A stretch of DNA of 10,262 bases from Spirochaetaceae bacterium (GCA_031284295.1 JAITAE010000224.1:1-10262), one strand, 5' to 3'; positions 1-6,810 are shown, counted from the stretch's first letter. A program made the numbers and translations. Notes: generated by a model not told the origin, from the sequence alone.

Positions 1-94
1 TTTTGCGGCATCAAACGCAAAAAATCCACCAACGGCAGCAGGCTGCCTGGGCCCTTATGTATTGTGTTCGCAGCCTTTGCTGTCGATAATATAA
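1..94 (+). other. Left edge: hairpins, possible 3' end of an upstream gene
   Basis: All three plus-strand frames are open from the window edge. One frame stops at 87-89, another at 92-94, and the third runs on into the M23 peptidase. A stop at 92-94 just before the ribosome binding site of the next gene would suit the end of an upstream operon gene. None of the short tails resembles a family I know. Two inverted repeats are also present: TTTTGCG at 1-7 pairs with CGCAAAA at 16-22, and GGCAGC at 34-39 pairs with GCTGCC at 42-47. The stretch could therefore equally be structured intergenic DNA. It cannot be settled without sequence to the left. Confidence 0.25.
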
Positions 95-105
95 AGAGGT
101 GTAAC

Positions 106-1158
106 GTGGGACGTATTCACAGCTACAAGCGTTTAGAAAATAACTTTGTAAAGAAAATAAAAAAAAGCGCCTTAGCGATCCTTAATGCCGTTGTTTCTTT
201 CCTGAAAAAGCTATCTGCCGTGTTGCGCCGCCGTTACACAATCGTTCTTGTACCTCATTCCGAAAAAAATGTCTACAATTTGCATATCACCTTTCTGACC
301 CTTTGTGTTGCCGGCCTCCTGATTTCAGCTATGCTTGGATCATTTATCTGGTACAAAGCTTCCTACGGCAATTATAAAAGTGATTTGAATAACAAAGACA
401 GCCGCCTTCGCGAAACCCAGGCGAGTCTTGATCAGCTTAGGGATGAAATGTCCGTGCTTTGGCGTGAGGCTCACACCTTTCAGGCGACGCTTTCCGGTGT
501 TTTTTCATCGTTGGGCGTAAATATTGCATCCGATTCGTCAAAAACCACGGGTTCCGGGGATCTTTCATCGTTTTTTGACATGAGGGAGACCGCCGAAGGC
601 CGTTTGAGAGAAGCGGACGATGCCCGCAGCCTCGCAAACTATCTGTCCAGTGCCGTGGAGCCGCTCAAGGAAATGGGCGCGTTGCTTGATTCGCAAAGCT
701 CCCTGTTAACCGAAGTGCCCAACATTTGGCCTATCAAGGGCGGGATTGGGCATATATCAATGTTTTTTGGTGAAAACAACGACCCGTTTACCGGTCAGGT
801 CTATGTTCATAAAGGAATAGACCTTTCCACATACCGGCAGGGCGATCCTATCGTGGCAACGGCGGACGGCCAGGTGGTTACGGTTGATTTCGACGAGAAC
901 GGATTTGGCAACTATGTGATCATAAGGCATAAACATGGTTTTTATACTCGTTACGGACATATGCAGTCGTTCAAGGTTCGTACAGGACAGCGCGTTCAGC
1001 AGAGTGAGGTGATCGGTTATATAGGGAACACGGGACGTTCAACCGGCCCTCATGTTCACTACGAAGTCCATATAGGTTCCGATGTTGTGGATCCGCACAA
1101 ATTCCTTAATATTCGTTCTGTCACCGGGCGGGTAAACCTCAATGGCGGAAAAAGTTAA
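106..1158 (+). CDS. Membrane-anchored M23 family metallopeptidase (peptidoglycan hydrolase)
   Basis: Predicted zinc endopeptidase that cuts peptidoglycan cross-links from the periplasmic side. I chose the GTG at 106 because AAAGAGGTG lies just before it; an in-frame GTG at 64 would add 14 unconvincing residues. The product is 350 aa. Residues 1-57 are a lysine/arginine-rich cytoplasmic tail, about 60-83 form one membrane helix, about 89-126 look coiled-coil, and about 208-336 are the M23 (LytM-type) domain. Zinc-site residues are visible: H235 and D239 in HKGID, H285 in RYGHM, and H316/H318 in HVH. The catalytic set is intact, so activity is expected. The gene overlaps the following bactofilin gene by 17 bp. 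M23 peptidase and bactofilin pairs control cell shape in Helicobacter and several Proteobacteria, so a role in helical shape or wall growth is inferred. The long basic tail is a candidate contact site for the bactofilin. Family call very sure; exact start less so. Confidence 0.93.
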   Translation: MGRIHSYKRLENNFVKKIKKSALAILNAVVSFLKKLSAVLRRRYTIVLVPHSEKNVYNLHITFLTLCVAGLLISAMLGSFIWYKASYGNYKSDLNNKDSRLRETQASLDQLRDEMSVLWREAHTFQATLSGVFSSLGVNIASDSSKTTGSGDLSSFFDMRETAEGRLREADDARSLANYLSSAVEPLKEMGALLDSQSSLLTEVPNIWPIKGGIGHISMFFGENNDPFTGQVYVHKGIDLSTYRQGDPIVATADGQVVTVDFDENGFGNYVIIRHKHGFYTRYGHMQSFKVRTGQRVQQSEVIGYIGNTGRSTGPHVHYEVHIGSDVVDPHKFLNIRSVTGRVNLNGGKS

Positions 1159-1600
1159 ACAGAAAGATTTTTCAATAAATACCATCCTGGGGCCAAGTTC
1201 CAACGTGTACGGCGATGTTGAGGTCGGCGGTTTTACCCGTGTTGACGGCAACCTCTACGGCGATTTGAGTGTGAAAGGCCGCATAGTGATAGGCGAAAAA
1301 GCCCGTCTTAAAAGCAATATCGCGGGAAGCTTTATCACAATAGGGGGCGTGGTGTACGGCAATATAGTAGCAAGCGAATGTTTGGTTATACTCTCTACAG
1401 GGCTGGTGCTGGGCGACATACTGACACGGCGTATCCAGGCGGACGATGGCTGCATGGTTCACGGCAGGATAATCGTATGCAAGGACGAATATCGCTGGCA
1501 GCAGGCCTTCGCCGAGTATCAGGATTCTCAGCTTGTCAGACAGGTACTCGCCAAAGACAGGGCGGCGTCAAAGGATATGTCCAGGTATGGTAAAACTTGA
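1142..1600 (+). CDS. Bactofilin (polymer-forming cytoskeletal protein)
   Basis: A 152-aa bactofilin (DUF583/PF04519). Such proteins polymerise without nucleotide into filaments under the inner membrane and position cell-wall enzymes. The central part, about residues 15-112, has the glycine-spaced hydrophobic repeats of the right-handed beta-helix, such as VYGDVEVGG, VDGNLYGDL, IGGVVYGNI and LVLGDI. It is flanked by a short N-terminal tail and a charged C-terminal tail of about 40 residues. The ATG at 1142 lies inside the end of the M23 gene, so translational coupling is likely; I see no strong ribosome binding site, which fits coupling. The end overlaps the next gene by 14 bp. Length is typical for the family. 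Homologues adjacent to M23 peptidases carry names such as CcmA or BacA, but which one this corresponds to cannot be told from sequence alone. Confidence 0.93.
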   Translation: MAEKVKQKDFSINTILGPSSNVYGDVEVGGFTRVDGNLYGDLSVKGRIVIGEKARLKSNIAGSFITIGGVVYGNIVASECLVILSTGLVLGDILTRRIQADDGCMVHGRIIVCKDEYRWQQAFAEYQDSQLVRQVLAKDRAASKDMSRYGKT

Positions 1601-2156
1601 TAATTTTCCCGCCGCGCGGCTTACAGACGCGGCATTCTTAACGCCCTCCAACACTGAAGCGAAAAAAAACAGCGAAAACGAAAAGAATCAACGTACAAAA
1701 AAACTTTTTTCGGCGTTTGTAAAAGAGCGGCTGCCGGAAATTGAGCGCACACAGCCAATGGCGGCGGATGCGCCCCTCTCCGTGGAAGACGCGCTTACGA
1801 TTCTGCTGGACGAGGTGTATTCTTCAGGCGATGCCCTGTCAAAACGGCCGTTTCCGGACGAAATAAAACGGTACCGCCTGACCATACAAAATTTTATACG
1901 CTATGTCCTTGATAACGCTTACGACATTAAAGAGGATGAAGGTATACCCAATAAGCTAAAGGCGGGTTTTAACAAAAAACTTTTTAACAGGGACCCTGAT
2001 TTACTCAAGGCCAGGAACAAGTATAGTACGGTACAGATTATCGATCAAAAACTTGACCGTATTGCCGCGGATGTAATGATAGGGCAGATTAAACAGTTAA
2101 ATTTGCTGGAAAGCATTGAAGAAATAAACGGTTTATTGGTGAATCTGCTGGAATAG
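1587..2156 (+). CDS. yaaR: YaaR family protein (DUF327)
   Basis: A 189-aa, mostly alpha-helical soluble protein of the YaaR/DUF327 family, whose biochemical role is unknown. The ATG at 1587 is preferred: it overlaps the end of the bactofilin gene by 14 bp and has AAGGA at 1571-1575, a rather long 11-nt spacing. An earlier in-frame ATG at 1533 would lie deep inside the bactofilin gene. The first 60 residues are polar and low in complexity. The conserved part, about residues 64-189, contains EIKRYRLTIQNFIRYVLD and a C-terminal helix ending in EEINGLLVNLLE, which match the family pattern as I know it. In Bacillus subtilis yaaR lies close to holB and yaaT (ricT). Here it directly precedes ricT with no holB between them, which supports both identifications. 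Function should be left as unknown. Confidence 0.82.
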   Translation: MVKLDNFPAARLTDAAFLTPSNTEAKKNSENEKNQRTKKLFSAFVKERLPEIERTQPMAADAPLSVEDALTILLDEVYSSGDALSKRPFPDEIKRYRLTIQNFIRYVLDNAYDIKEDEGIPNKLKAGFNKKLFNRDPDLLKARNKYSTVQIIDQKLDRIAADVMIGQIKQLNLLESIEEINGLLVNLLE

Positions 2157-2172
2157 TAAAAAGGATGTAATC

Positions 2173-3129
2173 ATGGATGACACCGGGGATGTAGTGTATG
2201 AAGATTTTGACGACAATGATATTTTAGCGCTTGAAGCCGCGGATAGACATGACGCCGAAACTGAAGATACGGATGTCATTTACGGTGTCGACAAGAAGAC
2301 ACTACAGCCCGGTACACCGGTTTATCAATTACGCATTACCTGTTCAAACGAAACGATTTTTGCCGTATACAACGGCCCGGAATTAAAGCCGGGAACCGCG
2401 GTGCTTGTCCCTACTCGTTACGGCAGGGATTTGGCCCGTCTGTCGGGCAAAGTTTGCGGCCGTACCATGTCAAGCATCTCAAAGATTACCCGCATAGAGC
2501 GCGTTGCTACGGACATCGATATAGAAAAAGAAAAAATTAACAAGGGTAAAGAAGAAGAAGCTTTTAAAATTTGTAAACAAAAAATATTAGACCGTAATAT
2601 GGAAATGAAGCTGATAGCCGCTCATTTTTTGATTGAAGAATCCAAAATTATATTTTTTTTTACGGCGGAAAGCCGTGTCGATTTCAGGGGGCTGGTAAAA
2701 GACCTTGTCGCCATTTTTAAAAGCCGTATTGAACTGCGCCAAATAGGAATACGCGATGAAGCGCGTATTACAGGCGGACTCGGTCTCTGCGGACGGGCAT
2801 TCTGCTGCCACGCCATATCGGACAAATTAAAGCCTGTAGCGATAAAAATGGCAAAGGAACAGAATCTTTCGCTTAACTCAATGAAAATATCCGGTCCCTG
2901 TGGCCGCCTGCTCTGCTGCCTTGCTTACGAATACGGGTTTTATGCTGAGCAGCGCAGTACAATGCCAAATGAAGGCACAAAAATAACATCGGGTGGAACT
3001 TTGTGGAAAATTACGGAAGTCAATGCCGTGTGTGGGATGATCACGATCAGTTCCGAAGACGGCCGCCTGCAACGTCTTTCAAAAGATAGCTTCGAAAAGG
3101 TCGATAATCACTGGGTAATTCGCAAATAG
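2173..3129 (+). CDS. ricT: RicT/YaaT-type PSP1 domain protein with cysteine motifs
   Basis: A 318-aa PSP1-domain protein. In B. subtilis RicT (YaaT) works with RicA and RicF in a complex carrying [4Fe-4S] clusters that assists RNase Y in mRNA processing and affects development. Here residues 1-35 form an acidic leader, and the PSP1 region spans about 36-260. Two copies of a C-x4-CC motif are visible: C206/C211/C212 in CGRAFCC and C243/C248/C249 in CGRLLCC. They are separated by the highly conserved stretch IKMAKEQNLSLN. These cysteines correspond to the cluster-binding residues of the family. The last 50 residues look like a small beta domain. AAAAGGATG just upstream supports the ATG at 2173, 16 bp after yaaR. 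The gene converges on the cyclase-like gene with only 46 bp between stops and no clear hairpin-plus-T terminator. Family call very sure; the precise role in this organism is inferred. Confidence 0.92.
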   Translation: MDDTGDVVYEDFDDNDILALEAADRHDAETEDTDVIYGVDKKTLQPGTPVYQLRITCSNETIFAVYNGPELKPGTAVLVPTRYGRDLARLSGKVCGRTMSSISKITRIERVATDIDIEKEKINKGKEEEAFKICKQKILDRNMEMKLIAAHFLIEESKIIFFFTAESRVDFRGLVKDLVAIFKSRIELRQIGIRDEARITGGLGLCGRAFCCHAISDKLKPVAIKMAKEQNLSLNSMKISGPCGRLLCCLAYEYGFYAEQRSTMPNEGTKITSGGTLWKITEVNAVCGMITISSEDGRLQRLSKDSFEKVDNHWVIRK

Positions 3130-3175
3130 CCGCTGTGTGGTCTGACAATTCATGCAAAACTAAACCTGTCCGGCG

Positions 3176-4924
3176 TTAAATTTCAAGAATACTGTGGTCT
3201 TTGACTTCCGACTCACAGGAAGGCTGTTCCGGCAGGTACAGGCTGCGGACATCCTGAAGCGTTACGGGAAATACCTGCGACTCGCCCTGTCTTGTCCGCA
3301 AGTTGACAAGAGCGAACACGCGTAGCGGCTTTGGGCTTCCTTCTATCTGTAGCGGGCGCAACTCGTGGACCAAAATATATTTTTTTGCCAAATGCCATGT
3401 ACTTTCGGTTATCAGTATATCAGTATTGTATAGTATGTTTTGCGCCTTTGCAATTTCGGCCAGGCCGCCGCTCTTCCCTATCAACGTGTAAGCCGCCCGC
3501 TCGCCGGAGTCCGCGATTCCGGCGGCAAATTCCCCGCTGCTTATACCGCATGAAAGCCTGATAAAAGGCGCTTCTCCCGACGCACGGCGTTCTTCATTAA
3601 GTTCATACATAGCCACACGCAACATCAATGCACAGCGTATACAGTTTAACGCGTCATGTTCGGCGCTGCCGCTTGACGAAAGCGCCCCCCAATAAGCCTT
3701 AACATTGCCGTCCGAAAATTGGTCCAGCGTACCCTTTGTCTTTTTTACAATGCCGGCCGCGCGCTTTATGTACTTGTTGAGCAGCGCAACGGCATCATCC
3801 GGGTTTAGGCGTTCCGCAATATGCGCAAACGATTCTATCCCCGATAACAACACGGTAGCGCTTTTATATTCCGCTCCGGCGGGCAGCAGGCCCTCCAGAC
3901 TCTTATGGGCGAGCGGCATATCGGCAAAGCGGCTGGTCACTTCAAATTTTCGCTTTAACTCATAAAAATCCGTTAATTTTTTTAACGAGATTTTGATGCG
4001 TCTTGAGCATAACAGCGCGACAAGAACAAGAAAAAAGATAAGACCTGCCGCAACGCAGCCCACACGTAAGGCTACTGCGGCAAGTCCGCTGAAAACCGCA
4101 CCGTAAGTCATTTCTGTGATAAAAAATGCGGGCACGGCATTCAATTTACTGTACGCTGCTGTCGTATGCCGCCCTTCACCATCGACATAGCGCAGCCGTC
4201 CATTGCCCGGCGGTCTTGACAGGATTGTCCGTATAAAGGGCCTGGAGGAAATATTTTCCCCGTTTGAGCGCGGCGAGCGTCCGGAATGTAGTATGTCACC
4301 TGCCGTGTTAATGAGGACGCCTGTACTAGGACCGGCTTTGAATATTTTCTCCAAACCGGACAAATAAAAAAATACGAGCCCCGTGCCCCCACGTTTGTAC
4401 GGAAAAACCATCACCAGAAGCGGAAATCCAAAGATATTTTCGCAGTTCAATACCGCGTTACGCATTCCTTCCGGCGCGGCTTTGTTCAATTCAATAAAAA
4501 TATTAACCAGCCGCGCATCAATATTGCTGCCGCTAAAAAAACCGTGATTGATAAATGACAGTGACGAAGCACTTTTGCCGGCGGAATTGTAAAACGCAAC
4601 GGCGGCAATGTCGCGGTTGCTTTCAAAAAACAAATTCACGGCGCCGCGTTCAACGGAGGAGCCGAATCCGGGCGTACTTACAGTTTCCAAAAGCGCTGTT
4701 GACGCCGGCTCAAGGCCGGAAAAAAAAAGATCAAGCGCCGCCGACGCCAGCCTGTTTATGCTTGAATTTTCAGTTTCGGCGTTTTCAAGCGTTTTGTCGT
4801 ACAGTAGTTTTCCGGCTACCGCAAGTATAAGAACAATCGAAAAAATACATATCTGTATTATAAACCCGGGAATTTTCTCGCCGGACGACTCTGTTTTTTT
4901 TGCTGGTTTTATCAGGGTATCCAT
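3176..4924 (-). CDS. Membrane protein with degenerate class III nucleotide cyclase domain
   Basis: A 582-aa protein with helix 1 at about residues 20-41, a periplasmic sensor-like region at about 43-272, helix 2 at about 280-306, and a cytoplasmic class III adenylate/guanylate cyclase fold at about 354-540. The fold is recognisable from VLLSGIESF, DQFSDGNVKAYWG, LSCGISSGEFAAG and AYTLIG. The active site is not preserved. The two metal aspartates align with G362 and G406, the purine-recognising lysine with Q402, the second specificity residue with K484, and the transition-state Asn and Arg with G487 and I491. I infer a catalytically inactive pseudo-cyclase that may bind or sense rather than make a cyclic nucleotide. 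The frame is intact at full length, which argues against a decaying gene. It starts 5 bp after the receptor gene's stop, so the two are co-transcribed and probably act together. The periplasmic part may be Cache-like, but that is uncertain. Confidence 0.85.
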   Translation of the reverse strand: MDTLIKPAKKTESSGEKIPGFIIQICIFSIVLILAVAGKLLYDKTLENAETENSSINRLASAALDLFFSGLEPASTALLETVSTPGFGSSVERGAVNLFFESNRDIAAVAFYNSAGKSASSLSFINHGFFSGSNIDARLVNIFIELNKAAPEGMRNAVLNCENIFGFPLLVMVFPYKRGGTGLVFFYLSGLEKIFKAGPSTGVLINTAGDILHSGRSPRSNGENISSRPFIRTILSRPPGNGRLRYVDGEGRHTTAAYSKLNAVPAFFITEMTYGAVFSGLAAVALRVGCVAAGLIFFLVLVALLCSRRIKISLKKLTDFYELKRKFEVTSRFADMPLAHKSLEGLLPAGAEYKSATVLLSGIESFAHIAERLNPDDAVALLNKYIKRAAGIVKKTKGTLDQFSDGNVKAYWGALSSSGSAEHDALNCIRCALMLRVAMYELNEERRASGEAPFIRLSCGISSGEFAAGIADSGERAAYTLIGKSGGLAEIAKAQNILYNTDILITESTWHLAKKYILVHELRPLQIEGSPKPLRVFALVNLRTRQGESQVFPVTLQDVRSLYLPEQPSCESEVKDHSILEI

Positions 4925-4929
4925 TACTG

Positions 4930-6165
4930 CTATTTTTTGAGCGGCGTTTTAATTTGGCCTTGGATCACACTCCGCTTATGCATTTTTTTGTAATAATCCC
5001 CCAGCTTGTATATTTCATCAACATATTTTGTAAAGAATTTACCCTTGTTCAGTTCAATAATGTTATCATTAAAAAGCTGTGTGATTACAACCCTTTGCTG
5101 CTCAGCGGGAATTGCCGCCATTTTCATCAGTTCATCCGGTCCAAAATCAAAAGTAAAATCGCCGGTGGATAAAGGCACATTATTTTTTTCAAGAATAATT
5201 GTCATATAATCGTATATACGTCCTAACGGATCCTTTATTAACACATTGGCGAGTTGTTTATAGCTGAACCAAATACGTTCAGATAATATCTGAGTTAACC
5301 TGTTTATAATTGCCGGTTTTGTTTTGGCCATAAACTCAAAATTCTGCTTTAACACTTCCATTAAAACAGTTCCGTCTTCCTGGGCTATGGCCGCCGCGGA
5401 ACGCGGTTTATTTTCCAGCAGTGCCATTTCACCAAAAATATCGCCGCGCTTCAGTATTGCCAGAATAATTTCATTACCGTTCAAAATCTTTGTAATCTTC
5501 ACCGTCCCTTTCTGAATGATATACAGAGACTGTCCGATCTCACCATCAGCAAAAATAATTTTGTTTTTATTGTAAATACGCAGAAAGTCATCGCCTCCCG
5601 CTTCGAAGGGAGATTCGTTAAATGCTTCAAGCGTCTTTAAGTAAGCGGCGGACTGCCCGGCAAATTCACCGTCAGGATAACATTCGATATACCTTTTGAA
5701 CACATAATATGCCTGCTGTTTCATTTTTGAGTTCAGGTAGTATTCGCCTGTTTTGAAAAGTATTGCCGTATCCGCCTCGGTAGTCAGGGTGTTGGATGCG
5801 ATTTTTGTCAACGCGTTGTTAAGGTAGCGTATACGCCGCGAAAATTGCTGGATTATTTTCATTGCGATAGGCGTGTTGTTTTGTATAAGCCCATCAAACT
5901 GCGTATAATTTACGGCAAGCAGCACGACATCTGTAATGGCCTGCGCCGATTCAATCTGACTCCGCTGCGACATGGCAGACACAATCCCGATAAAATCGCC
6001 CGGCCCAATTACCGAATCAGAATCTTCCTTGACCAGGCTTACCTGTTTCATAATTTTAACGTAGCCTTCGCGTATAATAAAAAATCTCTTCTCGTCGCGC
6101 ATGCCTTCAACGAGTATATACATATCTTTTTTAAAACTCATGATCGAAATTTTTGTATTTGACAT
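4930..6165 (-). CDS. Dual cyclic-nucleotide-binding protein, Crp-like, with TPR-like linker
   Basis: A 411-aa soluble protein, about twice the length of Crp. Residues about 10-115 form a first cyclic-nucleotide-binding fold. About 135-180 is a TPR-like helical linker. About 200-300 is a second such fold, and about 335-385 resembles a winged helix-turn-helix. The second fold has a good phosphate-binding cassette, with F244-G245-E246-M247-A248-L249 and P254-R255-S256-A257. In the first fold the same place reads FIGIVSAMSQRSQIESA, with neither the Glu nor the Arg, so it probably does not bind cNMP. The ATG at 6165 is preceded by a G-rich GGCGGGG inside a palindrome. The gene is first in an operon with the pseudo-cyclase (5-bp gap). 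It is likely a cNMP-responsive regulator or scaffold; DNA binding is plausible, since the C-terminal helices have the right arrangement, but unproven. Confidence 0.85.
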   Translation of the reverse strand: MSNTKISIMSFKKDMYILVEGMRDEKRFFIIREGYVKIMKQVSLVKEDSDSVIGPGDFIGIVSAMSQRSQIESAQAITDVVLLAVNYTQFDGLIQNNTPIAMKIIQQFSRRIRYLNNALTKIASNTLTTEADTAILFKTGEYYLNSKMKQQAYYVFKRYIECYPDGEFAGQSAAYLKTLEAFNESPFEAGGDDFLRIYNKNKIIFADGEIGQSLYIIQKGTVKITKILNGNEIILAILKRGDIFGEMALLENKPRSAAAIAQEDGTVLMEVLKQNFEFMAKTKPAIINRLTQILSERIWFSYKQLANVLIKDPLGRIYDYMTIILEKNNVPLSTGDFTFDFGPDELMKMAAIPAEQQRVVITQLFNDNIIELNKGKFFTKYVDEIYKLGDYYKKMHKRSVIQGQIKTPLKK

Positions 6166-6166
6166 T

Positions 6167-6184
6167 TTGACCCCGCCAGGTCAA
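6167..6184 (-). promoter_or_regulatory. Perfect 6-bp palindrome between promoter and start codon
   Basis: TTGACC and GGTCAA, separated by 6 bp, end one base before the start codon of the dual receptor gene. The dyad has the size and half-site spacing of Crp/Fnr-type operators, though not their exact sequence. In RNA it would fold into a hairpin that holds the G-rich ribosome binding site in its loop and 3' arm. Either reading would let the operon be controlled here, possibly by its own product. Confidence 0.45.
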
Positions 6185-6185
6185 T

Positions 6186-6214
6186 AGTATGCCGCAAGAA
6201 AAACATATTTTCAA
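6186..6214 (-). promoter_or_regulatory. Candidate sigma-70-type promoter of the receptor/pseudo-cyclase operon
   Basis: Reading the minus strand, TTGAAA (6209-6214) and CATACT (6186-6191) are separated by 17 bp. They match the consensus hexamers at 5 and 4 of 6 positions. This would start transcription close to 6179 and leave a very short leader before the ATG at 6165. The call rests only on these matches and their position. Confidence 0.4.
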
Positions 6215-6240
6215 GTAGGCGCGAATTTATTTCAGCGTAG

Positions 6241-6529
6241 ATTTTGGTAAAAAGCGATGGTCCAGGTGTATCTCACGGGAAGGGAAGCCGGTGAATGAAC
6301 CTCCACTCCCTGGGGACTAAACTTGGCCCACAATTTTCACACATTCATGCTACACTCCCTAAAAAGCCAAGAACTCTGGGGAGGGGCACGGCCGCCGCGC
6401 CAGCCGCCGCTTCGCCTTGTAATAATTTTGCCGGCCATGCCTAGTTTGCGGCATAGCCTTCTCGCCCTGCGGCGCTTCATGCCCTCACCCTTGCCTCCCA
6501 CCGCTTAACTTTTCATCGCGCCTCACATC
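6241..6529. other. Gene-free stretch upstream of the tandem repeat array
   Basis: I see no credible gene here. A 61-codon open frame at 6323-6508 on the plus strand has a proline/arginine/leucine-rich low-complexity translation, no ribosome binding site and no recognisable family. The stretch contains TTGCGGCATA at 6446-6455, an exact reverse complement of TATGCCGCAA at 6188-6197. Composition shifts to GC-rich from about 6378, unlike the AT-richer DNA before it. It may be a relic of a repeated or mobile element, but nothing identifies one. Confidence 0.4.
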
Positions 6530-6761
6530 AACTATGGCTAAGAGGGTCTCTTAACTACAGCTAAGAGGGTCTATAAGCTACGGCTAAGAGTGTCTATCAG
6601 CTACGGCTAAGAGGGTCTCTAAGCTATGCGTGAGAGGGTCTCTCACCTATGCGTGAGAGGGTCTATAAGCTACGGCTTAGAGGGTCTATAAGCTACGGCT
6701 TAGAGGGTCTCTCAATTAGGGTTAAGAGGGTCTCTCTTAATTAGGGTTAAGATAGCCTCTG
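6530..6761. repeat. Ten tandem copies of a 23-bp hairpin-forming repeat
   Basis: Ten head-to-tail units start at 6530, 6553, 6576, 6599, 6622, 6645, 6668, 6691, 6714 and 6739. All are 23 bp except the ninth, which is 25 bp. The unit is close to AGCTACGGCTAAGAGGGTCT followed by CTA or ATA. Units come in variant groups: CTAAGAG in 1-4, GTGAGAG in 5-6, CTTAGAG in 7-8, and TTAAGAG or TTAAGAT in 9-10. The right arm of one unit pairs with the left arm of the next, for example CTCTCAC with GTGAGAG across units 5/6 and, with one mismatch, CTATAAGC with GCTTAGAG across 6/7 and 7/8. The unit length is not a multiple of three and no long frame crosses the array, so it is non-coding. It lies between the 3' end of ppdK and the 5' end of the receptor operon. 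Confidence 0.93.
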
Positions 6762-6810
6762 GGCCGGCGTGGTGACGGCAAAAGGCCGGTATTTCCGTAC
6801 AGAGCTCCAG

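Noticed and set aside
3130..3175. Bidirectional terminator between ricT and the cyclase-like gene
   Set aside because: I found no stable hairpin followed by a T-run on either strand in these 46 bp.
6323..6508. 61-codon plus-strand open frame
   Set aside because: Low-complexity Pro/Arg/Leu translation, no ribosome binding site and no recognisable family; it lies in gene-free DNA with a composition shift.
6241..6529. Transposase or insertion-sequence remnant
   Set aside because: No frame gives a transposase motif, and apart from one 10-bp inverted pair no terminal repeats or target duplications are visible.
6714..6750. Telomere-like TTAGGGTTA sequence
   Set aside because: Only two units contain it, as variants of the 23-bp repeat; it is a coincidental match and nothing suggests a chromosome end.
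6530..6761. CRISPR array
   Set aside because: The repeats are contiguous with no unique spacers, the units vary, and there are no cas genes.
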